Assembly: GCA_951828385.1 (NCBI GenBank)
Contig: OX639973.1
Location: 4,021,200 to 4,085,199, forward strand
Origin: an uncultured Poribacteria bacterium
GTDB lineage: Bacteria; Poribacteria; WGA-4E; WGA-3G
Direction: 5' to 3'
Length of the DNA stretch: 64,000 bases
Shown here: in pieces, positions 18,001 through 26,094 of the stretch
Position numbering within the stretch: position 1 is the stretch's first letter
How the letters are laid out: the number at the start of each line of letters is the position of its first letter
The notes under the pieces: generated by a model
Told to the model about the DNA's origin: nothing
Databases searched by the model: none
What the model saw: the letters and a program-made list of their open reading frames with translations, nothing else
Program-made: the position numbers and the translations under genes

Positions 18001-18112
18001 GGAACAGATCCATCGTCAACGTTGAAAACGAGACAATTCCGAGGAATATAAATACGAGATTGAGCATCACCGCTAAGACGGGACGTTCCACACAGATTTT
18101 TGCTAAGTTCAT
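15032..18112 (-). CDS. RND efflux pump, HAE1/AcrB-like inner-membrane transporter
   Basis: 1026 residues with the classic RND plan: TM1, a large periplasmic porter domain, TM2-6, a second porter domain with RGDRGTAIMRATLAGVEIGA in the C-terminal TM bundle, and TM8-12. The N terminus MNLAKICVERPVLAVMLNLV is typical. In TM4 the AcrB proton-relay pair (D407, D408) is replaced by V and N (IGTLVVNAIVILENVTR), and TM10 reads GIVVNDAILLLDQTR. Proton coupling may therefore use other residues, such as the TM10 Asp. It is the third gene of the TolC-adaptor-pump operon. The substrate is unknown and could be drugs, lipids or metabolites. Confidence 0.95.
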   Translation of the reverse strand: MNLAKICVERPVLAVMLNLVFIFLGIVSFSTLTMDLFPKVDIPVVTVRTLWRGAAPQEVESQITKEVEDAVATISGIKSLEASSLDSVSIVTIRFVSGTDVNFAHIDVKDKVDAMLARLPDGVAPPIVEKFDLGASPIMELMLTGDQPLRELYRLADEDIKDALSQVQGIASVDILGGEKREIQVNLSKERLKAYGLSITDVVRAVDVGNMSMPAGRITQSKDEFTVRMQGELTSLSELWHLDIFLQSGEAIKLGELASVDDALAEKRMTARYAGKEGISLSIVKLSDAQPIKLVDDVRDTIKELEAQLPADVQIEVIKDESVNILDSVNDVQTNIIIGIILTSIILYLFLHNLRMTIIVAVVMPTCILSAFMLMSAFGFTLNIMSMLGLGLSIGTLVVNAIVILENVTRRLDAGEPAKIAAVEGTKEVTIAVIGSTMTNIFVFVPIAFMTGTVGAFFIEFGLTVVFATIFSLWVSFTMTPMLAAYLLKPKAADHVPNAFFRLWNRGMQRLENGYARILGWSLQYLWVNVLIAMLLIVGSVLLAGTLGSEFMPKSNGDFIIINVELPPGTTLAETDEMTLEMEAVLKDSPEVKDVLTKIGRSGRANEGVEYAELLVILPKSHKKHILEVNKQLRSVLDGKFPGVIRQQMLPGTGGLPSSADVKIELLGSETQKLTEITNQVKGIVDNMPELVETKTTVRTGKPELTFFPDRNRLKDYGITVAEVGQVLNYSLTGAVASTYQEGDEAYDIRVQLAKTDVSIAEHVDRVLIRTQKGLVPLSALGSIIQRSGETQIARKNKQRLFLVEANILHGSPGEITRRIQQQMAQIPLPPGYGIRMGGDAEEQAESFQAIGVALVQAIILTYMLLAALLGSYRHPLTIMLTLPLGFVGAVLSMWIFGLTINIFSLLALIMLIGIVVNDAILLLDQTRIFREEGMPIKEALLKAGPLKLRTIIMTNLTIVISMFPQTLGDRGTAIMRATLAGVEIGAIIVQTACTLTIIPVLYVILERFSNRSDGTDTPMPTQTDG

Positions 18113-18129
18113 GTCCCAAAATTTCCTTT

Positions 18130-19710
18130 TTATTTGATGACCACAATTTCCGTCCCATCCACCAACTGCCGATGCCCGCTGACAATCACGGGTGTTGCAT
18201 CGGTGAGACCTTCAAGGATTGAGATGTGTTCGCCCCAAGCCAGCCCGACTTTCACAGTCTGTTGACGTGCGCTGCCATCTGTGGCAACGAAAACGTGCCC
18301 TATTTTATCTTGGATGTCTAAAACGGCTTCGCGAGGAAGAAGTAGCGAGTCTTCGGGAGTTGGCAGGTCTATGTTGACTTCCACAAACATGCCCGGCTTG
18401 AGTCGATACGTCGGATTTGGAACCTCTGCCTTGACCGTTACGGTGCGGTCTTCAGGTTTGACAATTGGGCTGATAAAATTGATTTTCCCGCTAATGTGCT
18501 GTTGCCCTGCGGAAATACGGACTGTGGTGCCATCTGCCACGTTGCTGAGGTCATCTTCAGAGACAGTAAAAACCGCTTTGACCACATCCATTTTGATGAT
18601 CGTAAGTATTGGACTGCTCCCTGGACTACCCGCCGCAGCGGCATAATCACCGAGATCTACGCTTCTATTGACGACGATACCGTTTATAGGCGCGGTTATT
18701 GTTGCATCGGCGAGTCGTTTTTTGGCAAGGTTGACCTGTTCACTGGCTTGATTGACTTGTGCTTCGGCGGCGGCGATGTCATGTTCCCAGGCACGGATTT
18801 TCACGAGTTCTCGTGCTGAGAGTAGATTCGCTTCTGCCTGCTTGACTTGAGATTCTGCTAATGCGATCTGCGTCTTCCAATCTTCGGTCTCCATTGTAAC
18901 GCGGGCGAGTGTGAGTGATGCCTGTGCCTGCTGAAGTTGCGCCTGTGTTGCGGTAATATCTTCTTTCCGTGCCCCTTCTTCAACTAAACTCAATTGTTCA
19001 ACCGAACTCGCGTGTTGCGCTTTAGCACCATCAAGTTGTGCTTTAGCGTTGTCGAAATTCTGGTCGCTGATTGCTTCTTGTTCGTGGAGCGCCTGCACTC
19101 GCTGAAAGTTTGCCTGTGCGTTTTCTAACGTCGCTTTCGCCGCGGAAACTGCTGCTTTTGCCTGTTGAACCTCCTGATTTCTCGCACCTTTCAACGCTTT
19201 TTTCAGATTCGCTTCCGCAATACGGACACCGGCTTTCGCCTGTTCAAACTGAGATGTCACTTGTGTTTCTGCCAACGCCTGTGCTTGTCCTAACTGCGCT
19301 TTTGCGGCATCAAGTGCTGCTTGGGCAGCTTCGGCTTGCGCTTCAATTTTGATCTGGGCAGTTGCTTTGACTGTCAAAAGCTGGGCTTCCGCGGCTTTTA
19401 ATCCTGCTTCTGCCTGCTTCAATGCAAGACGCAGTTCGCGTGCGTCGGTTTGGGCGAGAATATCGTCTTTGTTCACCTGATCCCCTTCATTGACCTTCAA
19501 CACGACGAGTTTACCGGGGGCATTGGCGTAAATTTCTACCATCGCATCGGCTTCTAAGTTTCCGGTATAAGCGGTTTTCTGTTCAATCTTGCCCTGTTGG
19601 GGTGTGGCAACTTTGACGGGTTTTGGCTTGGAAGCTTCTTGGGCATAAGCCAATCCACTTAGCACCACACACAAGAGTAAGATAAAGTGTTGAAATCTGG
19701 TTATTCGCAT
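18130..19710 (-). CDS. RND periplasmic adaptor with an unusually long coiled-coil hairpin
   Basis: The start at 19710 (MRITRFQHFILLLCVV) has AGGAGG close upstream and gives 526 residues; an ATG five codons earlier is less well placed. After the signal peptide come a lipoyl half (KLVVLKVNEGDQVNKDD), then about 250 residues of Ala/Gln/Lys-rich heptads forming an expanded alpha hairpin. The second lipoyl half (ATITAPINGIVVNRSVDLG) and beta-barrel and membrane-proximal domains follow. Typical adaptors are about 380 residues, so the hairpin is much longer than usual. It links the TolC-like channel encoded 20 bp upstream to the pump encoded 17 bp downstream. Confidence 0.92.
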   Translation of the reverse strand: MRITRFQHFILLLCVVLSGLAYAQEASKPKPVKVATPQQGKIEQKTAYTGNLEADAMVEIYANAPGKLVVLKVNEGDQVNKDDILAQTDARELRLALKQAEAGLKAAEAQLLTVKATAQIKIEAQAEAAQAALDAAKAQLGQAQALAETQVTSQFEQAKAGVRIAEANLKKALKGARNQEVQQAKAAVSAAKATLENAQANFQRVQALHEQEAISDQNFDNAKAQLDGAKAQHASSVEQLSLVEEGARKEDITATQAQLQQAQASLTLARVTMETEDWKTQIALAESQVKQAEANLLSARELVKIRAWEHDIAAAEAQVNQASEQVNLAKKRLADATITAPINGIVVNRSVDLGDYAAAAGSPGSSPILTIIKMDVVKAVFTVSEDDLSNVADGTTVRISAGQQHISGKINFISPIVKPEDRTVTVKAEVPNPTYRLKPGMFVEVNIDLPTPEDSLLLPREAVLDIQDKIGHVFVATDGSARQQTVKVGLAWGEHISILEGLTDATPVIVSGHRQLVDGTEIVVIK

Positions 19711-19730
19711 CGGTTTCCTCCTCACATCGG

Positions 19731-21137
19731 TTATTCAAGTCTCGTGCCAATCGCACGTTCCAAGCGCGCAACGGCGGTGATATAGTCATGAATGGCTTGC
19801 AGGTGGTTCACTTGCGCTTGTGTATGAGACAACTCAACGTCTGTCAATTCAACGCCGATGATGAGTCCGGCTTCATGCTGGACGTTTGCAATCCGCAAGC
19901 CTTCCGCCGCTTGCTCGATGATGCCCTCTTGTGCCTCAATGAGTTTCTGTGCCGCCTCCAAATCAAAAACAGCAGATTTCACCTCAAGTTTGATGCCATC
20001 AAGAAGTTGGTCTTTATTCGTCCGAACCTGATCCAGACGTAGACGTGCCTGATTCACCTGTGCGCGTGTCGCGAACCCATCAAAAATTGGAATTTGAATT
20101 GAGACCCCGACACTCCAAGAGGTATCCAACGATTGACGCTCGCTGTCATTGAAGATATAGTTACCGAATGTCGAAAGCATCGGCTTATTCCCGGCTTTGG
20201 CAACCTTCACCTGCTTTTCACCGATCTGCTCTTGGATTTTGAGCTGCTGGATTTCCGGACGGTGCGCAAGTGCTGTTGTAATGGCTTTTTCAAGGTCAAC
20301 CTGCTTGTGTTCAGGGCGCAGCTCGCCGTTGATTGAGATGCTTTGGTCTAGCGGAATTCCAAGCGTGAGTTTGAGGTGCTCTGTGGCGAGTTTCTGCTGG
20401 TTGCGCGCTTGAATGCGTTGTGAGCGCGTATTGACGACTTGGACATTCGCTCGGATGACTTCCAACCGGGTCGTGATGCCTGTGGCTTTCTGTGTTTCTG
20501 CCAGTGCGTAGCGTTTTTCGACTTGCGCCAGTGCTTGTTCGACGACCTCAACAAAAGCCTCCGCCAGCAGCAGACCGTGGAAGGCTTGACGAACCTTTAG
20601 CTCAATATCAAGGCGCACCGCCTCCAAGGCTTTTTCAGCGGCTTGCTCTCCTAAAACCGCTTGGCGGTAAAGGTTGCCGAGTTGTCCCCACGTAAATAGT
20701 GGATACCGTACCTGTGCCTGTCCCCGTAAATTGTGTGCCGCGCCGAATTGGAGTTCGATCGGTTCTGAGGTGGTTCCATTCACGGTTTCACCTGCTGAAC
20801 CGTCTTGGGCGGGTGGCCCGCCGAGATTCATCGGAAAATCCCCACTTAACACAGTCGTCGGCAGGTCACCATTAAATGTGTAACCTGTATCTAACGTCAG
20901 TTGCGGGAGCAATGCAGCGCGGGCTTCTTTGACTTTCTCGGCGGCAAGTTCCACGTCTTTTTCGGCAACTTGGAACTCACGATTGTTGCGCAAGGCGTAA
21001 TTGATGCCCTCAGCGAGCGTAAAGGTTTGGACAGGTGCTTGCGCTGATGCGGTGTTCCAACCCGAGGCACCGATAAGCATAAAGCCAAATGTTTGGAGTA
21101 ACAGCACAACAAAACATCCGAGATATTTTCTAAACAT
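19731..21137 (-). CDS. TolC-family outer-membrane efflux channel
   Basis: 468 residues. A signal region (YLGCFVVLLLQTFGFMLIG) precedes two OEP repeats. The first begins FTLAEGINYALRNNREFQVAE, trimmed here at the last residue, and the second begins KAITTALAHRPEIQQLKIQE. Each has long amphipathic helices followed by outer-membrane strands (SVGVSIQIPIFDGFATRAQV). The ending LQAIHDYITAVARLERAIG is typical of the family. A TAGGAGGTACCC site precedes the ATG. It is the first gene of the three-gene efflux operon and would form the trimeric exit duct for the RND pump. Confidence 0.93.
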   Translation of the reverse strand: MFRKYLGCFVVLLLQTFGFMLIGASGWNTASAQAPVQTFTLAEGINYALRNNREFQVAEKDVELAAEKVKEARAALLPQLTLDTGYTFNGDLPTTVLSGDFPMNLGGPPAQDGSAGETVNGTTSEPIELQFGAAHNLRGQAQVRYPLFTWGQLGNLYRQAVLGEQAAEKALEAVRLDIELKVRQAFHGLLLAEAFVEVVEQALAQVEKRYALAETQKATGITTRLEVIRANVQVVNTRSQRIQARNQQKLATEHLKLTLGIPLDQSISINGELRPEHKQVDLEKAITTALAHRPEIQQLKIQEQIGEKQVKVAKAGNKPMLSTFGNYIFNDSERQSLDTSWSVGVSIQIPIFDGFATRAQVNQARLRLDQVRTNKDQLLDGIKLEVKSAVFDLEAAQKLIEAQEGIIEQAAEGLRIANVQHEAGLIIGVELTDVELSHTQAQVNHLQAIHDYITAVARLERAIGTRLE

Positions 21138-21242
21138 GGGTACCTCCTATCAATGAAAGTAGACTTTAAGTCTGTCCCGTAGAATGTATAATTTCTGCAT
21201 CTCAGTCTCTTTATGGACGGCGTAGGCGGTGCTGAGACACCT

Positions 21243-21812
21243 TTAGTGAAAAATATCGGAAATTAGCGGAGTTTCTGTGTGACACGCTTCAGTAATAATC
21301 AAAGAAATTTCAGCGGAATAGTTGACAGCTTTCTCGTTAATGACGATGGAGACCACATCAGCATACCAGATGACCCGTTCTCCCGGTAAGTGAGAGACAA
21401 ACTGATCCCTTTCCGTTCTTGAAGGGAAATAAACAAGAAAGAAATCTGTTGTTGGGAGCGGCTCATTGACTTTTAGTGGGCAATGCGTGTCGATAAGTGC
21501 TTGTTGTGCTTTAAGGAAATTGCGCACAACTTCACTGTCGTATGCCGACGCAGCCGTATCAAACTTATGTCCAGATATATCACCTTCGCTGCCAACAAAA
21601 CGAACATTGTCTGATTCCAGGACATCCGCACCAATCGGTATAATTGGAGTCGAGTCGGGACGCAATGTATCCGAAGTTTTTGCGCATCCCGTTAACATCA
21701 GCATCAAAACTGCCAGGGGTGTCAGTGCTCTTTTCTTTATCCAAGATGCTGCAACCGACCTAAAAAGAGAACTCACAAGTAGCGATGTTAAAAATCTGTA
21801 AAAAATTTTCAT
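21243..21812 (-). CDS. Lipoprotein of unknown function
   Basis: 189 residues from the ATG at 21812. A lipobox (LAVLMLMLTGC) sits at about residues 33-43, unusually far from the start, with an earlier hydrophobic stretch, so the true start may lie further in. The mature part has no known domain; segments such as FFLVYFPSRTERDQFVSHL and VIWYADVVSIVINEKAVNY look like a compact alpha/beta fold. It stands alone between the efflux operon and the cohesin-dockerin gene. Confidence 0.65.
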   Translation of the reverse strand: MKIFYRFLTSLLVSSLFRSVAASWIKKRALTPLAVLMLMLTGCAKTSDTLRPDSTPIIPIGADVLESDNVRFVGSEGDISGHKFDTAASAYDSEVVRNFLKAQQALIDTHCPLKVNEPLPTTDFFLVYFPSRTERDQFVSHLPGERVIWYADVVSIVINEKAVNYSAEISLIITEACHTETPLISDIFH

Positions 21813-21934
21813 TTGTTAAAATGGTGCGTGGGTTTTACGTCTCCGCACAAGACGTTCTAAAAGGTGAAACCTAAAGTTTCTGTTGGAAGTATTTCTTTAC
21901 ACGCTCTCTTGTGCGAGCCCTATAAGTTGTAGCG

Positions 21935-22765
21935 TTACGTCCCGAAATATCGGGCGACTTGCACTAAATCTAAAATGTCGATTTTGTTATCACCTGTCAC
22001 ATCTGCGGCACGGTTTGTCTCTATAACCCGTTTCCCAACCTGTTGTGCCACATAGACTAAATCTAATATGTTGACAACATCATCGCCATTGACATCCCCT
22101 GCTTTGTGGATAGTCAACGCAGGATTGGCGTAAACTCTTTTTACCGTTTTATCTTTTGGGTCAGAGAGGTTCATATCTGTCAAAGCGACAACTGATCGTT
22201 TCGGATCAACGACTTCAAAGATAAGGGTAACAAGTGCACCATCGCCACTGGAGGCTTTCGGAAAACCTTGTGTGTCAAGCGGGGCAGAAGCCAGGATTGA
22301 AACTGCCTGGTACTGTGCGCCCGGCGCAACAACAAACGGGGCAGACGAAAGGGCGGTGTCTGGTATCTCAAAAAAGTAGTCATCAATGGACAACACTTCG
22401 TCAGGATCCAGTAAAGGTGTCATAATGGATTTGCCAACTTGCGTTTCATCACCACTATCAAGTTTGAGAACATATCCATCCTTTTTATCATACACAGGTC
22501 TTATCCACACACCGTTTTCCATGAGGTATCTCCCTTGTCGTGCGTCAATATATTTGAGTGCGGTTCGGTCAAAAACAAGGAGTGTGGCATACGACGCGAT
22601 GTTTTTACCGCCTGTTACATAGACAGCGATATTCAGGGTTTGCCGGGTATCGGGTGAGGTGATAGCAGATGGGACGAGTGTGATCGTCGTCGCCCCTGCT
22701 GTTGTTGCAACAAGTGCGAATCCGACAATAATTGTGAAAAACCGTGTAAACGTTTTATTTTTCAT
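21935..22765 (-). CDS. Secreted cohesin-like plus dockerin type I protein
   Basis: 276 residues. A signal peptide ends near VATTAGA. Residues about 27-210 look like a cohesin-type beta sandwich (TLNIAVYVTGGKNIASYATL, LVTLIFEVVDPKRSVVALT). The last 55 residues are a dockerin type I pair with calcium-loop motifs GDVNGDDVVNILDLVYVAQ and ADVTGDNKIDILDLVQVAR. Dockerin-cohesin pairs assemble extracellular complexes in cellulosomes. Here both modules lie on one chain, so self- or chain assembly is conceivable. A second dockerin protein is encoded at 35608-38151. Confidence 0.85.
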   Translation of the reverse strand: MKNKTFTRFFTIIVGFALVATTAGATTITLVPSAITSPDTRQTLNIAVYVTGGKNIASYATLLVFDRTALKYIDARQGRYLMENGVWIRPVYDKKDGYVLKLDSGDETQVGKSIMTPLLDPDEVLSIDDYFFEIPDTALSSAPFVVAPGAQYQAVSILASAPLDTQGFPKASSGDGALVTLIFEVVDPKRSVVALTDMNLSDPKDKTVKRVYANPALTIHKAGDVNGDDVVNILDLVYVAQQVGKRVIETNRAADVTGDNKIDILDLVQVARYFGT

Positions 22766-22809
22766 TTGTTCTTCTTTTTTGTTTTAGTTGACTGACATTC
22801 ACCGGTTTC

Positions 22810-23907
22810 TTACCTCTTTACCTGTGCGCGCTTGAGAAATATCTGCGGATCCGCTAACCATTCGGCGTATCCGATGTTTCCGCCATTGGTGAGGTAGTTA
22901 ATCCACGCATCGAGAGACGCTCGCAACGCCATATCTTCCACTGCAAGGGTAAAACCGCCGTATTCAACCTGCTCATCAAGCGCGGTGACAACAAATGCCC
23001 CATGAGCCGCCGCGGCAGCATCACGGTTGCCAATCTCACCTCTCGCGATTGCGTCGATCCGTCTTTCGCGCAGGTTATCAAGCAACACCTCTTCATCTGA
23101 TAGGGCGATGGCAACACGGGGCACTAATGGATCAAATCCTTGATGTGGCATATTGACAGGATAGTTTACTTGAGGCATGTTATCTGCGGGCGGGTATAGT
23201 GTGAACCTGTTTTCCACATTCGATGTTGACGCTGCCGCAGTAATCTTGTAATCCGCAGTCCCATCGGCAACAAGTGTGCCTTGCGGTGTGTCAATGCGTG
23301 TCCCTTCGGCTATAACACCATTTGCGTCAACAATCCCAGTGATTTGAAGTAAGCGTGCCTCACCGGTTGTTCCCCGTAGCACACCGACCTTGACATCACG
23401 GGTCAGAGACGCATACTCAGAAAGTCGTTCTGCATCTTCGGCACGGACCAAGAGCGATTGCCGGAATTTGATATGTCCCGATGTAAAGGCAACCCGCTGA
23501 GTCCTTGTTGCGTCCTGCGTCCGAGAATCAAGGATCGTGATGCCGCCTCCAATTAGATCGTATTCCGGCTCGGCAGCCTTCAGCCAGATGCCCGGCCATT
23601 CAGCGATACCGCTTCGAGCAAAAGAGAGGTCTGTCCCCTCCATCGCTTCAAGTGCCGTCAAGAGGTCCGCCTCATAACCGAGATGCGTGTTGAATCCTTC
23701 GGAAGCCGGATCCGGGTCCGCACTGTAACTGACAGGCGCGAAATAGGCATAGAACCCGACATTCAGCACACGCTTCGCATCGCCAGCGGCTTCACGCATT
23801 TCGGTGGGTTCCGGCGCAATCACCTGCTGAATCCGCTGACACCCTGAAAATAGCGCCGTCAATATGAAAAGTAAAAGCAACGCACTCTGAAATTTTAGAA
23901 AACTCAT
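22810..23907 (-). CDS. Family 3 extracellular solute-binding lipoprotein
   Basis: 365 residues with a lipobox (LLFILTALFSGC, Cys22). The SBP family 3 layout is seen in RVLNVGFYAYFAPVSY at the start of the mature domain, GYEADLLTALEAMEG, the AEPEYDLIGGGITI hinge strand, RTQRVAFTSGHIK, and LREERIDAIARGE-like sequence later. An insertion of roughly 60 residues around 195-255 is unusual. Family 3 proteins bind amino acids and opines for ABC importers, but no importer genes are adjacent. A role as a stand-alone sensor or as one part of a dispersed importer is possible. Ligand unknown. Confidence 0.8.
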   Translation of the reverse strand: MSFLKFQSALLLLFILTALFSGCQRIQQVIAPEPTEMREAAGDAKRVLNVGFYAYFAPVSYSADPDPASEGFNTHLGYEADLLTALEAMEGTDLSFARSGIAEWPGIWLKAAEPEYDLIGGGITILDSRTQDATRTQRVAFTSGHIKFRQSLLVRAEDAERLSEYASLTRDVKVGVLRGTTGEARLLQITGIVDANGVIAEGTRIDTPQGTLVADGTADYKITAAASTSNVENRFTLYPPADNMPQVNYPVNMPHQGFDPLVPRVAIALSDEEVLLDNLRERRIDAIARGEIGNRDAAAAAHGAFVVTALDEQVEYGGFTLAVEDMALRASLDAWINYLTNGGNIGYAEWLADPQIFLKRAQVKR

Positions 23908-23948
23908 AGGTACCTCTTTCTATATCTGATTTTATTGGTAATTTTTTT

Positions 23949-24164
23949 TCATACAAAGCCGGCTAACATCAAGATGGGTTTCGGCTGCGCCCCAACGGTT
24001 GCTGTCCAATGGACCGCTTGATTCAGCGTGCGGGATGCCTCATTCAAAGATACTGAGTTCTTCGTCTGTTTGATGTCCTTTATCGTTATTGTGTTTTTGG
24101 TAGCACCCAGGGGTCGGTCCCCGAATGCAATCAGTAAAACACTATCGTATTCATTTCGCTTCGC
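23949..24164 (-). other. In-frame open extension after the EEP gene stop
   Basis: Directly after the TAA of the EEP gene (24165-24167) the same frame stays open for 71 codons (NEYDSVLLIAFGDRPLGATK, then NTITIKDIKQTKNSVSLNEA, ending MLAGFV and a stop). No start codon suits a separate gene. It could be a decayed C-terminal domain, readthrough sequence, or chance. A competing frame over the same bases ends TDEELSIFE, resembling the end of the binding protein at 41766-42999, so the coding reading is not secure. Confidence 0.25.
24008..24068. repeat. Dispersed repeat copy A (partner at 41733-41795)
   Basis: About 60 bases with roughly 75-80 percent identity by eye to 41733-41795. Shared blocks include TCATTCAAAGA, TGCGGGA and GAGTTC or CAGTTC. 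Copy B spans the stop codon of the binding-protein gene; copy A lies in the gap between the EEP and family 3 binding-protein genes. Each lies between two minus-strand genes. Confidence 0.5.
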
Positions 24165-25322
24165 TTAAGGCTCTGGCGTTGTGATCTGTGCAACAACGCC
24201 CGCGTGGTCGGATGCCCAGAGTCCAGAGGCGGATCGGTCTGAAGGTTTGTCCCCGACGGTATGTGTCAAAACATCGGCAGGGAACTCGAGATTTCGGAGA
24301 AAGATTATATCAACCCGTCTGCCGAGGTCGCTGACTTCATTTTTCAGGTCATCGTCCTGACAACAGGTCTTGCCGGTTCCCTCGGAATCCGCCTGCCAAA
24401 GATCAACGTACCCTGCCGATTGTAGCAGTTGATAGGACCTACCATCGGGAGCTGCGGAGTTAAAATCTCCCAACAAGAGGATCGGTAACCGTTCCTCGCG
24501 AAGGCGATCGGCGAGTTCTTGCGCTTGTGCAACTCGAATATTTGAATCGAACGCCTCAAGGTGTGTGTTCACAATGCGGTAGGTGATCCCTGAAACAGTG
24601 GCATCTACTGCAGCATAGCCGCGTAACACCTCAATGGATGCCTCAAGATCTCCGTCAACAATGCGATACGTGACACCCAAAGTTGTCGCACCTTCCACAG
24701 CCATGTTGCCCGGCAATTTAAGGGCAGGCATTTCGAGTGAAAACGTATTGGTGTAGTTCACGCCCATAGGACGCGAGACCTCGACATCGCCGCGCGCCAG
24801 AATCACATCGTAATCGGTTAAACGGATATCATCGAGTCCTGCATCAGTGAACATTGGCAACTCTATATCCGTATTTTCAACGCTTGCGGCGATGCGATAG
24901 TTTAAGCCTTCCGCTTTGAGCGCGTCCATCACTATCTGGAGGTAGTCCATGACGACCGATGCCGCAGGAATCGTGCCACCTGTAATTGCGTCCCCTGGGC
25001 TTTGACGGCGGATCAGCGAAATCTCTTGTAGCCCGATGAGATGTGGGTGATAGGTCTTTATGGATTTAGCAATCGCCATCGCGCGTCCGGGGAAGTCTGA
25101 TGCCATGACATTGTTGTAAACCGTGGCAACCTCTACGGGCACATCTAAGAGATTCTCAACAGACATCAGTTCATCGGCCGCACTGCCAATATTGACATTG
25201 TAAGTCATGACAGTCAGCGGTTGTATCTCTGGCACCCCGGTCTCCGAGAACATAGGGGTGTTTATTTTTTGACATCCCCAAAGAATCAACAGCATCAAAA
25301 AATATACAATGAAGGGTTTCAT
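24165..25322 (-). CDS. Endonuclease/exonuclease/phosphatase (EEP) family lipoprotein
   Basis: 385 residues with a lipobox (YFLMLLILWGC, Cys17), so it is probably anchored in the envelope. EEP motifs appear in order: MTYNVN near residue 39, HLIGLQEISL with the metal-binding Glu near 100, RIVNTHLEAFDSNIRVAQA with the catalytic His region, ILLLGDFNSAAPDGRSYQ with the D-x-N pair, and a C-terminal SDHAGVVAQI His. The family includes DNases, sphingomyelinases and inositol phosphatases. Export makes a lipid or extracellular nucleic-acid substrate more likely than DNA repair. The substrate cannot be decided from sequence. Confidence 0.85.
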   Translation of the reverse strand: MKPFIVYFLMLLILWGCQKINTPMFSETGVPEIQPLTVMTYNVNIGSAADELMSVENLLDVPVEVATVYNNVMASDFPGRAMAIAKSIKTYHPHLIGLQEISLIRRQSPGDAITGGTIPAASVVMDYLQIVMDALKAEGLNYRIAASVENTDIELPMFTDAGLDDIRLTDYDVILARGDVEVSRPMGVNYTNTFSLEMPALKLPGNMAVEGATTLGVTYRIVDGDLEASIEVLRGYAAVDATVSGITYRIVNTHLEAFDSNIRVAQAQELADRLREERLPILLLGDFNSAAPDGRSYQLLQSAGYVDLWQADSEGTGKTCCQDDDLKNEVSDLGRRVDIIFLRNLEFPADVLTHTVGDKPSDRSASGLWASDHAGVVAQITTPEP

Positions 25323-25412
25323 CGTCGCCCCTTTCTGTAAAAGTAGGTTCTTTCATGGACTTTACACCCATCTTGAAAACCCCATGTTTCGTCGAAAAAT
25401 AAGATAATTCCG

Positions 25413-26045
25413 CTAATAGAACAGATAATTGAACGACACAAACGCCGAGACTTTATCGAGATAGACATCATCGGCGTACTCACGGACGTAATAATCGACC
25501 GCCCGCGGCAGCACCAGCACGCGATAGCCGATCGTCAGATCCAAGAGAAAGTGTTCCCGAAACTCATAACCGAAACCGCCACCGATGTCCCAACGGTTCA
25601 ATCGCATCCGTTCCCGGAAGGTTTCTGTCCGTAAGAGTTCGACTGCCACATCGCGACTGCCATAGCCGAAATAGCCCGTAAAATAGAGACCGATTTGATT
25701 CCGAGAAAACTTCTGCACCCCGAAAACAGGTTCAAATTTTGATAGCGGTGATGAAAAATAGAAAGCGAGATCATCTAATACCGCGTACCCTATCTTCCAT
25801 TGCATCTGTGTAGAGAAGCCGCCGAGGGCATCAAGTGCCTCTGTTTCAAACTCATAGACCCTCCGACCCTCAGCATAAGACAATATATAACTCGTCGTCC
25901 CGTATCCAATGCCACTTCCGACGATGAAGCCTTTTCTGTCGCCATCCGTTAGGTCCTGAAATGGATTGCCAAGACTTTCGGGGACACCGAGAAAACTGAA
26001 TATAGATACGTAAAGTAAAATCAACGCTGTTTTCGCTGTTTTCAT
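25413..26045 (-). CDS. Putative outer-membrane beta-barrel protein
   Basis: 210 residues. A signal peptide (TALILLYVSIFSFLGVPESLG) precedes alternating hydrophobic/polar strands rich in Gly, Tyr and Phe (GFIVGSGIGYGTTSYILSY, IGLYFTGYFGYGSRDVAVEL, EHFLLDLTIGYRVLVLPR). It ends FVSFNYLFY, with a terminal aromatic as in outer-membrane barrels. An eight-stranded barrel would fit the length. No family was recognised, and neighbours give little information. Confidence 0.7.
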   Translation of the reverse strand: MKTAKTALILLYVSIFSFLGVPESLGNPFQDLTDGDRKGFIVGSGIGYGTTSYILSYAEGRRVYEFETEALDALGGFSTQMQWKIGYAVLDDLAFYFSSPLSKFEPVFGVQKFSRNQIGLYFTGYFGYGSRDVAVELLRTETFRERMRLNRWDIGGGFGYEFREHFLLDLTIGYRVLVLPRAVDYYVREYADDVYLDKVSAFVSFNYLFY

Positions 26046-26094
26046 TATTTTTTTCCTGTTGGGGTTAAATTCAAATCTGAAGACACGTTTCTAT

